From JANRLJ01 sp034437895 (lineage in GTDB: Bacteria > Chloroflexota > Anaerolineae > Aggregatilineales > Phototrophicaceae): a DNA stretch of 64,000 nt. The notes under the pieces were generated by a model. The model did not search any database and was not told the origin of the DNA. It saw only the letters and a list, made by a program, of their open reading frames with translations. Location of the stretch: positions 1-64,000 of the forward strand of contig DAOTTO010000042.1 in assembly GCA_034437895.1 (NCBI GenBank), written 5' to 3'. Both the position numbers and the translations under genes were made by a program. Positions 1 through 8,675 of this stretch are shown here, in pieces. The number at the start of each line of letters is the position of its first letter. Position 1 is the first letter of the stretch.

Positions 1-545
1 GTTCCAGTTTGCGTTAAATCGACGATGATGTCGGCGTAACCAATCGTCGGCGCGGCTTCGATAGCTCCTTCAGCTTTGACCAACGTAAAATGATGAATGC
101 CGTTGGCATGGAGAAATTGACGAGTCAAATGGGTGTAGGTTGTGGCTACACGCAGATTGCGATGTTTATTTTCACGGAAATCGAGCGCAATATCGACTAA
201 ATCGTGAACGCGCTCAACATCGACCCATGCTTCGGGTACGGCGACAATCAGGCTGCATTGCCCATAACCGAGGCTATTATGAATAACAATAAGGTCGTCA
301 TGCGGAAATTCATGCACGACATCCAGCCCGGTAATGCCGATTTGCGCTGTCCCGTCGGAGACTTTATACAAAACATCTTTTACACGCTGAAACAACACAT
401 TCACCGCAGGCAAAACGGGAACTGTACCCGTATACTGGCGCGGGTTTGGTTTGTCCACACGTAGCCCACAATCCCGTAAAAAATTGAGGGTTGGCTCGGC
501 AATTGCCCCTTTGCTAGGAAGTGCAAATGTGATTTTTTCGGTCAT
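1..545 (-). CDS. hisG: ATP phosphoribosyltransferase catalytic subunit HisG (partial, C-terminus outside window)
   Basis: First enzyme of histidine biosynthesis, joining PRPP and ATP. Reading the minus strand from the ATG at 543-545 gives an open frame of about 181 codons running off the left edge. It begins MTEKITFALPSKG and contains GTAQIGITGLDVV, both typical of HisG. The start overlaps the stop of the upstream hisZ-like gene in a TGA/ATG arrangement, so translation is probably coupled. Pairing with HisZ is the known arrangement for the short form of HisG, which lacks its own regulatory domain. That the missing end is short is inferred. Confidence 0.9.
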   Translation of the reverse strand, partial: MTEKITFALPSKGAIAEPTLNFLRDCGLRVDKPNPRQYTGTVPVLPAVNVLFQRVKDVLYKVSDGTAQIGITGLDVVHEFPHDDLIVIHNSLGYGQCSLIVAVPEAWVDVERVHDLVDIALDFRENKHRNLRVATTYTHLTRQFLHANGIHHFTLVKAEGAIEAAPTIGYADIIVDLTQTG

Positions 546-2062
546 GCTCCGTATGCCTCGTTGATAGCTGTAATTATGCTGGCTAGTTGGTCAGGCGTGT
601 ATGTTTGCTGGTTAAAACGCAAATCGCCGTTGTTTTCTACGTAAAGCAGCAGACTATCCACCGGAGAAGTGTCGCCTGTTGCCATAACAATCGATAATCC
701 ATTTGCCCTAAGCTGGTCTGCCCAACGCACAGCAAAGCTGTTATTGCCGTTGATCGGACGAATATAAACTGGGGTTTTATGATTGATTGATGTTTGCGGC
801 AGTATTGTCAGAAGGCTATCGACATAATAGGCAAATCCGACAGCCGGGATATTTTGTTCCCCACCAATAAGGCGGGCTAACTCGTCGTATCGTCCACCGC
901 CACCGATTTGCAAGCCATTGGTTGTGCGAAGCTCAAAAACAACCCCTGTATAATAATCCCACGTCCGGGCTAAATCCGGCTGAATGACCACTTGCTCCAA
1001 TGGGATACCATAGGCACGTAGTTGTAAAATGATCTCACGCCATTCCGCCAGCATTCTACCAGCTTCCGCGTCGTCTTCAATAAAGTCTTGTGCCTGCGAA
1101 AGGGCTGTATCTGCGGCTTCACTGATGGCAATCCATGCAGCTAGAAAATCTAATGCTGCGCTGATTTGGTCGTGTTCGCTATTTTGCTGGTGTTTTTGCA
1201 CCAGGCGTTCTGCAATATCCGCTTGGGTGCGCCCTCCCATAGTTTCGGCTCTTCGGCTGGAATCAAGCAAAATGCCAAGCATCTGCTGCATATTGGTCTG
1301 CGTGAAGTTATCAACCACCGCTAGATCACTGCTACCATTTTGTGTCGTGGGCGTATAATGTTCTAATTGAGCAAGAAGTTGTGCCTTCCCGTGTTCGCTA
1401 TTTTTTAGAAGATCACGATGCTGGAGGATAAAACGTCGGGTTCTCGCATCTATGGCAAAGCGATCTAATAACCGCCGCATTAAGCCTACATGCCCGATAA
1501 CGAGTTGAATATTTGTAATCCCTTGTGCCATCAAGCCGCGTGTCGCCATTGCGATGATTTCGGCATCCGCAGTTGCACCTTTTGCGCCGATCATCTCTGC
1601 GCCGATGCTGTAATGTTGGATGCTCCCATCAGCCGGATGATCTTCAAATACCGCGCCGCTGAACTGCCAGCGCACCGTATCGCTTAATCCGGCGATGAGA
1701 TACCGATAAACGGCAGCGGCGGTGAATTCTGGACGCAGTGCAAGTTGCCGTCCATGACGCTCGAAGATGAACAGTTTTTCGACAATCTGATCACCCGCTT
1801 TCGTGAGGAATAGATCTGCATCCTCAATCAGGGGTGTTTCTATCGTTTCGTACCCATAGAGCGCCATGTGCGCCTGTAATACGGCTTGCATATTGACAGT
1901 TAATTGCCCAATTTGGGCGATTTTAGAAGATTGGAATGGCTGCACGCTGTACTTTACTCCCGATTTAGACACGGGACATGATAGCGTGGTTTGGTTGAAT
2001 GGCAACGGTGGATGTGTTAAGGCAGGGGGAGGAGAGGTGATGATGCAATAATACATAATCAC
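542..2062 (-). CDS. hisZ: ATP phosphoribosyltransferase regulatory subunit HisZ (HisS paralogue)
   Basis: Class II aminoacyl-tRNA-synthetase-like protein that acts as regulatory partner of short HisG. Visible motifs are LRPEFTAAAVYRY, where HisS enzymes have RPEGTA and HisZ has an F/FT form, DYYTGVVFEL, and GGGGRYDEL. Adjacency and overlap with hisG favour HisZ over HisS. It is longer than usual: after the catalytic-like core there is about 90 residues resembling an anticodon-binding-type fold, which most HisZ lack. The first roughly 40 residues are low-complexity and unlike the family. The true start is probably an internal GTG (near 1945 or 1972); the coordinates give the longest frame. Confidence 0.8.
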   Translation of the reverse strand: MIMYYCIITSPPPALTHPPLPFNQTTLSCPVSKSGVKYSVQPFQSSKIAQIGQLTVNMQAVLQAHMALYGYETIETPLIEDADLFLTKAGDQIVEKLFIFERHGRQLALRPEFTAAAVYRYLIAGLSDTVRWQFSGAVFEDHPADGSIQHYSIGAEMIGAKGATADAEIIAMATRGLMAQGITNIQLVIGHVGLMRRLLDRFAIDARTRRFILQHRDLLKNSEHGKAQLLAQLEHYTPTTQNGSSDLAVVDNFTQTNMQQMLGILLDSSRRAETMGGRTQADIAERLVQKHQQNSEHDQISAALDFLAAWIAISEAADTALSQAQDFIEDDAEAGRMLAEWREIILQLRAYGIPLEQVVIQPDLARTWDYYTGVVFELRTTNGLQIGGGGRYDELARLIGGEQNIPAVGFAYYVDSLLTILPQTSINHKTPVYIRPINGNNSFAVRWADQLRANGLSIVMATGDTSPVDSLLLYVENNGDLRFNQQTYTPDQLASIITAINEAYGA

Positions 2063-2079
2063 CTAAAACGTAAACTGCG

Positions 2080-3147
2080 TTAGTATTGCCCGGTACTGTA
2101 AACGTAAACTGCGGGACCTTCTTCAACGTCGGGCGAATTGAGTGAGTTAAACTCTTCTGCCACCCAATTATAAAGCCAGTGGGCATCGGTAATCGACATG
2201 TTCACGCAGCCATGACTCCGGCGATAGCCCAAGCCATCATGCCAATATTCTCCATGTAAGGCACGGCCTTCATCAAAAAACATCGTCCATGGAACCTCTT
2301 CCAGATAATAAAAGTCATCACCGGGTGTTCCCCAAGACATATCTTCTCGCACACGCCGGAAGTAAATATGGAATGTGCCTTCGTAAGTGGGCCAGCGTGG
2401 TAATCCGGTAGAAACCAATGTAGCGAAAACAGGTTGGTCGCCATCATAGACGACAAGATTTTGTTCATAAAGATCAATCGCCACCCACCGACCTGTATCA
2501 ACTGATTCAGGTCGGTCAATCGGTGTAATCTTAGAAACATGCGTTTGATACACCCATTTATCCGGCCCAATTTGATACCAATTCCATCCATCTACACTGA
2601 CAGTCGCATAAATCGTCAATCGTGTGTGACGATAAACAAGCCCGTTGGATTCACGGGGTTCGCCACCGGGTTCTAGGCTCGGATAGAGATTGACGAGTGT
2701 CCAAGCGACAGGATATTGGAGGGGTTCATCTGGGAAGAAAACACCCGTAAACCGAGAGATTGAATCATTCACATCTGATAAAGCAGAAGATTGAATCCAT
2801 TCACCGGGGACAACTTGCGTCCAGCCATCTTGCGTACTTGCCACTGTGATGAAGTTAAACCCGGCATCAAGGGTGCGAATCACGTTGCCGTTAGGAGCAT
2901 CATACACATTGACCCCGCCGCTAACACGCTGATAAAGTCGATCATTCAGCATTTCGTCATCGACAAACAACTGCTCAAATTGAGGCTCTTGATAAGCGGC
3001 AATTTCGTCCGCGCTCAACCCTTGCAGTGTGACATTAGCGACCTGTTGGCAGTTCTCTGTGCAGGGCTGCTCCTGAGCGAAAGTCACAGAAGCGGTCAGC
3101 GCCAGCAGACTGAACACTAGAATAAAGACAATGTAACGTTTATTCAT
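2080..3147 (-). CDS. Secreted L,D-transpeptidase with SH3-like domains (YkuD family), copy 1
   Basis: Predicted cell-wall enzyme that makes 3-3 peptidoglycan cross-links. The chosen ATG (3145-3147) has a GGGG-containing ribosome site and starts a Sec signal peptide ending near TFAQEQ. A longer frame upstream would bury this signal. After the signal come two SH3-like segments (around YDAPNGN and YPSLEPGGEP) and then a YkuD domain with the histidine of ALHGEYWHDG and the catalytic cysteine of RRSHGCVNM. About 355 residues. It lies 19 bp downstream of a paralogue with the same architecture, so the pair is probably one transcript produced by tandem duplication. Substrate and role are inferred from the family. 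Confidence 0.88.
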   Translation of the reverse strand: MNKRYIVFILVFSLLALTASVTFAQEQPCTENCQQVANVTLQGLSADEIAAYQEPQFEQLFVDDEMLNDRLYQRVSGGVNVYDAPNGNVIRTLDAGFNFITVASTQDGWTQVVPGEWIQSSALSDVNDSISRFTGVFFPDEPLQYPVAWTLVNLYPSLEPGGEPRESNGLVYRHTRLTIYATVSVDGWNWYQIGPDKWVYQTHVSKITPIDRPESVDTGRWVAIDLYEQNLVVYDGDQPVFATLVSTGLPRWPTYEGTFHIYFRRVREDMSWGTPGDDFYYLEEVPWTMFFDEGRALHGEYWHDGLGYRRSHGCVNMSITDAHWLYNWVAEEFNSLNSPDVEEGPAVYVYSTGQY

Positions 3148-3166
3148 AACGGTATCCCCTGAGCCT

Positions 3167-4195
3167 TTAGCGATAAACATCGCTGCTATAGACATAAACG
3201 GCAGCCCCAGTATCATTCGGGATGGTAAAATCCATTTCATCAGATGCCCAGTTATATAACCAATGAGCATCAGTAATCGTCATGTTGACACAGCCATGAC
3301 TCCGGCGATAGCCAAAGCCATCGTGCCAATACGCGCCATGCAGCGCCATATCACCATTGAAATACATCGTCCAAGGTACTTCTTCCAAATAATAGAAATC
3401 TGGCAATCCATCAGAGCCACTCATAATGGTGCGCGGATAACGGACGTACACATGGAACAGTCCTTCGTCTGTTGACCACTCTGGCAAGCCGGAAGCCACC
3501 ATCGAGGCAAAGACAGGCGTGTTCCCTTCATAAGCGATAACGACCTGCTCAAAAAGATCAACACTGATCCATTTTTCTGTATCGACTTTTTCAAAGCGTT
3601 CCACCGGAACGATCTTGGCAACTCGGGTCTGTTCTATCCATTGGTTGACACCCACTTGATACCAATCCCAGCCATCGACTTCCACTGTTGCATACAGGTT
3701 GACTTTGGCATAACGCAGCAGGAGTTCATTGGTTTCTGAAGGCTCGCCGCCCGGTTCAATGCTCGGATACAAATTGACCAGCACCCATGCCATCGGATAA
3801 GTTAGGCCTTCTTCTGGCAGCAGCACCCCACCAAAATTGGATATGGCGACATCTGTAGTTAATGCGTCCGAGCGCACCCAATGACCTTCGCTGATTTGTG
3901 ACCAACCATTCGATTCACTCATCACGGTGACAAAGTTAAAACCTGCGCCAAGTGTGCTGAGGTAATTCCCGTTGGGGGCATCATGAATATCGACCCCACC
4001 ATTCACGCGGCGATACTGCCGATCACCAACTAAGTCCTCATTGGCATAAATCTGCGTGACATTCGGTTCGGGATATGCAGCAATTTCCTCCGGTGAGATA
4101 CCCTGTGCTGCCGGGTCTTCTTGGGCAAAGGCGAATGATGAAGACATCAGCATGATGACCATCATGACACTAAACATAAACCATCCTAGTTTCAT
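3167..4195 (-). CDS. Secreted L,D-transpeptidase with SH3-like domains (YkuD family), copy 2
   Basis: Paralogue of the next downstream gene, with the same layout: signal peptide (cleavage near SFAFAQE), two SH3-like segments and a C-terminal YkuD domain carrying ALHGAYWHDG and RRSHGCVNM, the cysteine nucleophile motif. 342 residues. The ATG is preceded by AAAGGAT at good spacing. It is first in a minus-strand run toward the second transpeptidase and the his genes. The divergent neighbour encodes a multi-SH3 secreted protein, so the locus looks like a small cell-envelope block. The two copies differ enough in sequence to be an old duplication. Confidence 0.88.
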   Translation of the reverse strand: MKLGWFMFSVMMVIMLMSSSFAFAQEDPAAQGISPEEIAAYPEPNVTQIYANEDLVGDRQYRRVNGGVDIHDAPNGNYLSTLGAGFNFVTVMSESNGWSQISEGHWVRSDALTTDVAISNFGGVLLPEEGLTYPMAWVLVNLYPSIEPGGEPSETNELLLRYAKVNLYATVEVDGWDWYQVGVNQWIEQTRVAKIVPVERFEKVDTEKWISVDLFEQVVIAYEGNTPVFASMVASGLPEWSTDEGLFHVYVRYPRTIMSGSDGLPDFYYLEEVPWTMYFNGDMALHGAYWHDGFGYRRSHGCVNMTITDAHWLYNWASDEMDFTIPNDTGAAVYVYSSDVYR

Positions 4196-4308
4196 CGTTT
4201 GATCCTTTATTCTTTAGATGTGGTTTCCCCATAACGTACCACCTCAGCTATAGAATGGTCAACGCAATTTACCCTACGCAATCCCGACGCTTGGCCAACG
4301 CTTCGATT

Positions 4309-4337
4309 TTGCGCGATAAGCGACAATAGTACATAAT
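4309..4337 (+). promoter_or_regulatory. Possible sigma-70 promoter for the SH3 protein
   Basis: TTGCGC (4309-4314) and CATAAT (4332-4337) are separated by 17 bases, upstream of the SH3-protein gene. The -35 is weak. A second candidate -10, TATACT at 4393-4398, has no convincing -35. Tentative. Confidence 0.25.
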
Positions 4338-4447
4338 TCCCTATAAAGGTGGATAATATGACAAAGTAGCGGCAAAAATTTCATTTTCCGCCTATACTTA
4401 AGGTTATAGGGTACTGTTACTCTCGATTTATCTGACTGGAGGGACGA

Positions 4448-5938
4448 ATGAAGGTGAAATCAAAAGCATTATTGATCCTTGTAATGATCTCGCTGCTTCT
4501 TGGAGTGTTCGCATCTAGCACAGCATTGGCAGGAGAACACCAGCAACAAACACGTTTTGTCGCGCCGATTCTGGTCGCCAATACGAGTTTCCTGAATGTG
4601 CGAAGTGGGCCGGGCGTTCAGTTTACGGTCACGGTTACGGTGGTTGGTGGCACCGAATTACCTGTTTTAGGGGTTGCCAATGACCTGACGTGGTATCAGA
4701 TTTCCACAATTGTTGGGCCCGGTTGGGTCAATGTGCAGTACACACTCCCACGCGGCGACTTTTCTAATGTGCCGTTTGTGAGTGTTGACTCCTTTGCCCA
4801 AGCACAAGTTGGGGGCGTAGGTGGCGTTACTGGGCTTGGACAAGGCGGCGGCGCAACTTCTGTAGGGGGTGTCTCCGTCGCAGGTGTTGGTGTCAATACA
4901 CGAGTCGGTGGTACGAGTAACCGGAATCAGTGGGGCGTTTCTGTCACGGTTTCACACCCACTTCGCTCTGCGCCGACCCAAAACTCAAGCTCACCCGGCA
5001 ACATCAATCCTGATGACAACGTAGTACTCAGCTTGCTGGAATCACAATCGGCTGAGGGGATTACGTGGTTCAGAGTGGATATTCCTGATGTTGGCATTTA
5101 TTGGGTAGAAGGGCCTAAGACCAAATTCCGTCCATATGGCTGCAATCTAAGCGTAGTCACGCTAACCGCCCAAGTTACACCTAATATTGGGCCAGATGGC
5201 TCCGGTAATTTGGATGGTACACGGGTCTTTGAAGCCGGGACAGAAGCCTATTTACTCGATAATCAAAACGGGCAGTTTAAAGTCGAATTCGTTGATGGCA
5301 GCATTGGCTGGATTCGCCCTGATGCTGCATCAGTACGTGACCAAACGTTGGTACGCGTTGATTACTGCACCAGCGGTCTTCCTGCTGGGGGAGGGGCAAC
5401 GGTTGGTGGGTCACTTGGACAGGGGGGTGGTGGCATTGCACCCGCGCCTGTACTTCGTCCTCGTCTGGACACACCGCATGTTGTCGTCAACACGGGCTTT
5501 TTGAACATTCGCAGTGGCCCCGGCGCACAATATACAGCGATTGCGACTGTTTCCGGCGGAACGCAGTTACCCGTTATTGGGATTTATTTCGATGACGTAT
5601 GGTTGCTGGTACAAGGTCGTTTCGGGCGTGGTTGGGTCAACAGCGAATACGTTTTGTTCCGGGGTGATGGCAGCAGCTTGCCGATTATTCGGGATGCTGG
5701 CGGTATTGTTTCTGCCCCTATCGCATTAGTCAGTACGACGATTGCCCTTTATGCTGCGCCTAGTGTGGCGCTCGGCACACTGGGAACAGTCACGGGTCCC
5801 TTAGAACTGCCGATTGTCGCACTCAGTGCCGATGGCCTTTGGGTGCAAGTCAATACTGGCGTTGGCTTTGGCTGGGTTTTAGCAGAACAAGTGTTGATTT
5901 CGGGTGATTTGAGCAGCATCCCCGTTATCAGTGGCTAG
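4448..5938 (+). CDS. Secreted protein with about five bacterial SH3 domains
   Basis: Extracytoplasmic protein of 496 residues with a Sec signal peptide (cleavage near STALAGE) and GGAGGG five bases before the ATG. Five SH3-type units can be followed: about residues 40-105, 155-225, 230-300, 340-405 and 410-480. Units 1 and 4 carry the classic motif FLNVRSGPG or FLNIRSGPG and end in GWVNxxYxL. Gly/Val-rich linkers separate the blocks. There is no catalytic domain, so it is probably a wall- or ligand-binding protein. It is transcribed divergently from two SH3/YkuD transpeptidases, and a strong terminator follows it. Confidence 0.85.
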   Translation: MKVKSKALLILVMISLLLGVFASSTALAGEHQQQTRFVAPILVANTSFLNVRSGPGVQFTVTVTVVGGTELPVLGVANDLTWYQISTIVGPGWVNVQYTLPRGDFSNVPFVSVDSFAQAQVGGVGGVTGLGQGGGATSVGGVSVAGVGVNTRVGGTSNRNQWGVSVTVSHPLRSAPTQNSSSPGNINPDDNVVLSLLESQSAEGITWFRVDIPDVGIYWVEGPKTKFRPYGCNLSVVTLTAQVTPNIGPDGSGNLDGTRVFEAGTEAYLLDNQNGQFKVEFVDGSIGWIRPDAASVRDQTLVRVDYCTSGLPAGGGATVGGSLGQGGGGIAPAPVLRPRLDTPHVVVNTGFLNIRSGPGAQYTAIATVSGGTQLPVIGIYFDDVWLLVQGRFGRGWVNSEYVLFRGDGSSLPIIRDAGGIVSAPIALVSTTIALYAAPSVALGTLGTVTGPLELPIVALSADGLWVQVNTGVGFGWVLAEQVLISGDLSSIPVISG

Positions 5939-5970
5939 TTTCTAAGCCACGCAAATATCTTGCAACAGGT

Positions 5971-6004
5971 AGCGCCCCGTCTTATGATGGGGCGCTGTTG
6001 TTTA
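5971..6004 (+). terminator. Intrinsic terminator after the SH3 protein
   Basis: Perfect 8-bp stem AGCGCCCC (5971-5978) / GGGGCGCT (5989-5996) with a 10-base loop, followed by a T-rich stretch. It lies 33 bp past the stop codon. Confidence 0.8.
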
Positions 6005-6028
6005 TTTGAGAAAATATAAGGAGTAACT

Positions 6029-8053
6029 ATGTTTGCGCTTGCACATAAGTTGATGAATTTACAATTACGGGAAGGTAGTTCAACACTGCCTTCTGCTATC
6101 TTTGGTACAGCAGGTTCTCTGTCGCAAGCCTTGTCGTCTCGTCCGCGAATTCGTATTGGTTTATGGCCTTGCAAAAGCGAGACTGCGCCTGCGACAGCGA
6201 TGGGTTTGATGAGCGCACTCGCTATTCTTTTGGAACGCTCACAATCGATTAGGGTGTATAGAATATTTGCTTGGTTAGAAGGTGAGCCGAAAGACTATAG
6301 CTGGTCGATGGAAAAATCTCAGTTTAGTGCTGATGATTGGCGGCTAGAAGGGCTTGATGAAAATATCGCTATCTGGGGAAACCTCAACCAAAATGAGGCG
6401 GGTTGGACGCTGAGACTTGAAATTGAAAATGACCTTGCCGAAGATGAAGACAATGTTATTTTGACCTATGAAGATGAGACCTTGCCATTGCTCGTTAATT
6501 CGTTACAAAATATCGCCAACGATCTGCTTGACGAACTCAATGTCTTTAGCCGGTTAGAAGGCTTTGAAAATCTTGAAGTAACAATCAATAGTCAAGAAAA
6601 CCTAGAGAAATTACTTTCAAGTCTTTTCGACTGGCAGCTTAAACTTCTCTTAAGTATTTGGGAGATCGATTGGGCGGATGAAGATGTCGCGGCGGCTTAT
6701 GAGAAATTGGTTGTTGATGGACAAGCAGTAGGCGGAAACCTCGGCGGCTGGAGCGTCGCGGGTTCAGTCGCCGCAGCCATGCAGCCGGGATTTGGTTTGG
6801 CAGTAGATATTTTAATGCCTACTGCGCCGGATCTCATCAATCAATTTCCAGAAAATCCGGCAGTAGCTTCGATAGTGGCAAATGCCCTATTTCGTATGGG
6901 TGAGGTTGAGCAGGCTTATGATCTACTTGAAAACAACTTGGAAACATATCCAGACAATGCGATTTCTTGGTTAGAATTATCAGAGTTGTATTTACGTGGT
7001 GGGCGTTTAGATAATTCTTTAGATACCTTCCAACGTGCTATTGAGAATGAAGCTGTCAGCCTGATGCTCTTCACACGCTACGCCAACCTGCTAATTGCCC
7101 TTGATGCTCAGGAAGTCTCGGTAACAGATTTTATCCTTATTGATCCTGACTCATTACAGTCTGATCTAGTCATTTGGGAGGCAATTGAGGCGTTTGAGGA
7201 AGCCTTAAAACTTGATGTAACACGCAAAGACCTTCTGCAACAGCAAATTCTGCGTTTGGTCGATGTCGGTAATGAGGATCGTTTGTGGCAAAGTTTTGAA
7301 CGGCTTGTGCAGCTTGATGAAGAGGGCGATGTTGTCCGCAATGTCGTTGACGCATTTTATGATGTTGAAAATGTTAACCCGGCCGTCGACATCATTAAAA
7401 AGCAAATTAGCCTCATGCCAGAGCGATTTGATTTGTTTATGAATTTGGGACTCGTTTATCTCGTTGCCGAGGAGGGTAAAAATGCAGCAGCAGCATTTGA
7501 ACAAGCGCGTACCCTCACAAGCACCCCGGATATTTTGGCAGAGATTGACCGATTGATGCTCTCGGCAGAGGATCCTGAGTTTGAGGCGAATCTTACAGAA
7601 TTCAGCCTGATTATCAATGCTGGCAATACCTTGAGTGTCGAGGATGTAGAGTACCTTGAAGGTGTTTTAGAAGATGTGCCTAGCTTTGCGGAAGGCTATG
7701 CCCTGGTAGCGCGGGCGTATCTGGCAGGGAATGAGGATAGCACCGCACTTGAGGTACTTTTAGATGGTTACAAAAATGTTCCTCATTCATCAGAGATTAT
7801 CGATCAGCTTGCCCGTCTATTGTGGGATTTGGGTGAAAAAACACTGGCATTTGATTATCTGAGTAAAGGTGTCGAAGCACATCCTAATGATGTCGCCCTA
7901 TTGGCCTTAACAGGGCGCTATCTTTTTGAAGATGGGCAGGAAGATGCCGCTAAATCTTATTTGGCACGGGCGGAAGCGATTATGCCGGATCATCCAGCTT
8001 TGGTCGAAGTGCGTGTAGCAATCACACATTTAATCAATGAGCGCAGCAGTTAA
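6029..8053 (+). CDS. TPR-repeat protein of unknown function
   Basis: 674-residue, acidic, probably cytoplasmic protein; the ATG is preceded by AAGGAG at ideal spacing. No signal peptide. The N-terminal ~270 residues match no family I recognise and contain the segment RIRIGLWPCKSETAPATAMG. From about residue 280 to the end it is a chain of tetratricopeptide-like helical pairs (for example AVASIVANALFRMGEVEQAY and AISWLELSELYLRGG). It stands alone between a terminator and a convergent gene; its last 4 bp overlap the end of the YigZ gene. Probably a protein-interaction scaffold; no further function can be supported. Confidence 0.8.
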   Translation: MFALAHKLMNLQLREGSSTLPSAIFGTAGSLSQALSSRPRIRIGLWPCKSETAPATAMGLMSALAILLERSQSIRVYRIFAWLEGEPKDYSWSMEKSQFSADDWRLEGLDENIAIWGNLNQNEAGWTLRLEIENDLAEDEDNVILTYEDETLPLLVNSLQNIANDLLDELNVFSRLEGFENLEVTINSQENLEKLLSSLFDWQLKLLLSIWEIDWADEDVAAAYEKLVVDGQAVGGNLGGWSVAGSVAAAMQPGFGLAVDILMPTAPDLINQFPENPAVASIVANALFRMGEVEQAYDLLENNLETYPDNAISWLELSELYLRGGRLDNSLDTFQRAIENEAVSLMLFTRYANLLIALDAQEVSVTDFILIDPDSLQSDLVIWEAIEAFEEALKLDVTRKDLLQQQILRLVDVGNEDRLWQSFERLVQLDEEGDVVRNVVDAFYDVENVNPAVDIIKKQISLMPERFDLFMNLGLVYLVAEEGKNAAAAFEQARTLTSTPDILAEIDRLMLSAEDPEFEANLTEFSLIINAGNTLSVEDVEYLEGVLEDVPSFAEGYALVARAYLAGNEDSTALEVLLDGYKNVPHSSEIIDQLARLLWDLGEKTLAFDYLSKGVEAHPNDVALLALTGRYLFEDGQEDAAKSYLARAEAIMPDHPALVEVRVAITHLINERSS

Positions 8054-8673
8054 TCCAAAACAACAGCTTTTATGCGTCCGGCAGTGGCATCGCTTAGTGC
8101 TTTTTCAAAGTCCGCGATTGCCTGTAGGGGGAAGATTGCCATGAGAGAGACCTCTTCGGTAAAAGTTTCTTCTTCTATAATCCCATTATGCTCAAGAATA
8201 AGCATTTTGATGGGCTGGTAAAGAGGATAAGGCAGATCAAGCCCAACCCAGCGTTTTTCAATTTTTTGCTCGGTTTTTAAGCTGTTCAGGGCTGTGTGCG
8301 CGGCTTCGCTATAAGCACGTACCAGCCCACCTGTGCCAAGTTTCGTACCCCCGAAATAGCGTGTAATAACAATAATCGTATCGCCGATGTCTGTACCACG
8401 TAAAATCGCCAACACCGGCGGGCCAGAAGTGCCAGTCGGTTCGCCGTCATCGCTGACACCCTCAATCACACTTTGCCCATAGCCCACACGAAAAGCATAA
8501 ACGTGATGATTTGCATCCGGCATTACAGCCCGAATTTTAGCCAAGAAGTTCCGCGCCTCATCGACAGAATCAACACGGGCAACCGTCGTGATAAAGCGCG
8601 AGCGAGCAACTTCCGTCTGGCTGCGATGCGGTGTCTCTATAGAAACGGCAGGGACAAAGTACGGCTTTATCAT
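8050..8673 (-). CDS. yigZ: YigZ/IMPACT family protein (UPF0029)
   Basis: 207 residues. It has the UPF0029 signature SDDGEPTGTSGPPVL and RYFGGTKLGTGGLVRAYSEA, followed by the short C-terminal ferredoxin-like domain seen in bacterial YigZ. The eukaryotic homologue IMPACT modulates Gcn2 signalling; the bacterial role is uncertain. The start lies 2 bp after the stop of the upstream ATPase gene, so the two are co-transcribed. The 3' end overlaps the convergent TPR gene by 4 bp. Confidence 0.9.
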   Translation of the reverse strand: MIKPYFVPAVSIETPHRSQTEVARSRFITTVARVDSVDEARNFLAKIRAVMPDANHHVYAFRVGYGQSVIEGVSDDGEPTGTSGPPVLAILRGTDIGDTIIVITRYFGGTKLGTGGLVRAYSEAAHTALNSLKTEQKIEKRWVGLDLPYPLYQPIKMLILEHNGIIEEETFTEEVSLMAIFPLQAIADFEKALSDATAGRIKAVVLD

Positions 8674-8675
8674 AT

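Noticed and set aside
1029..1358. Plus-strand frame opposite hisZ
   Set aside because: Shadow of hisZ; Ser/Ala/Cys-rich translation without domain features.
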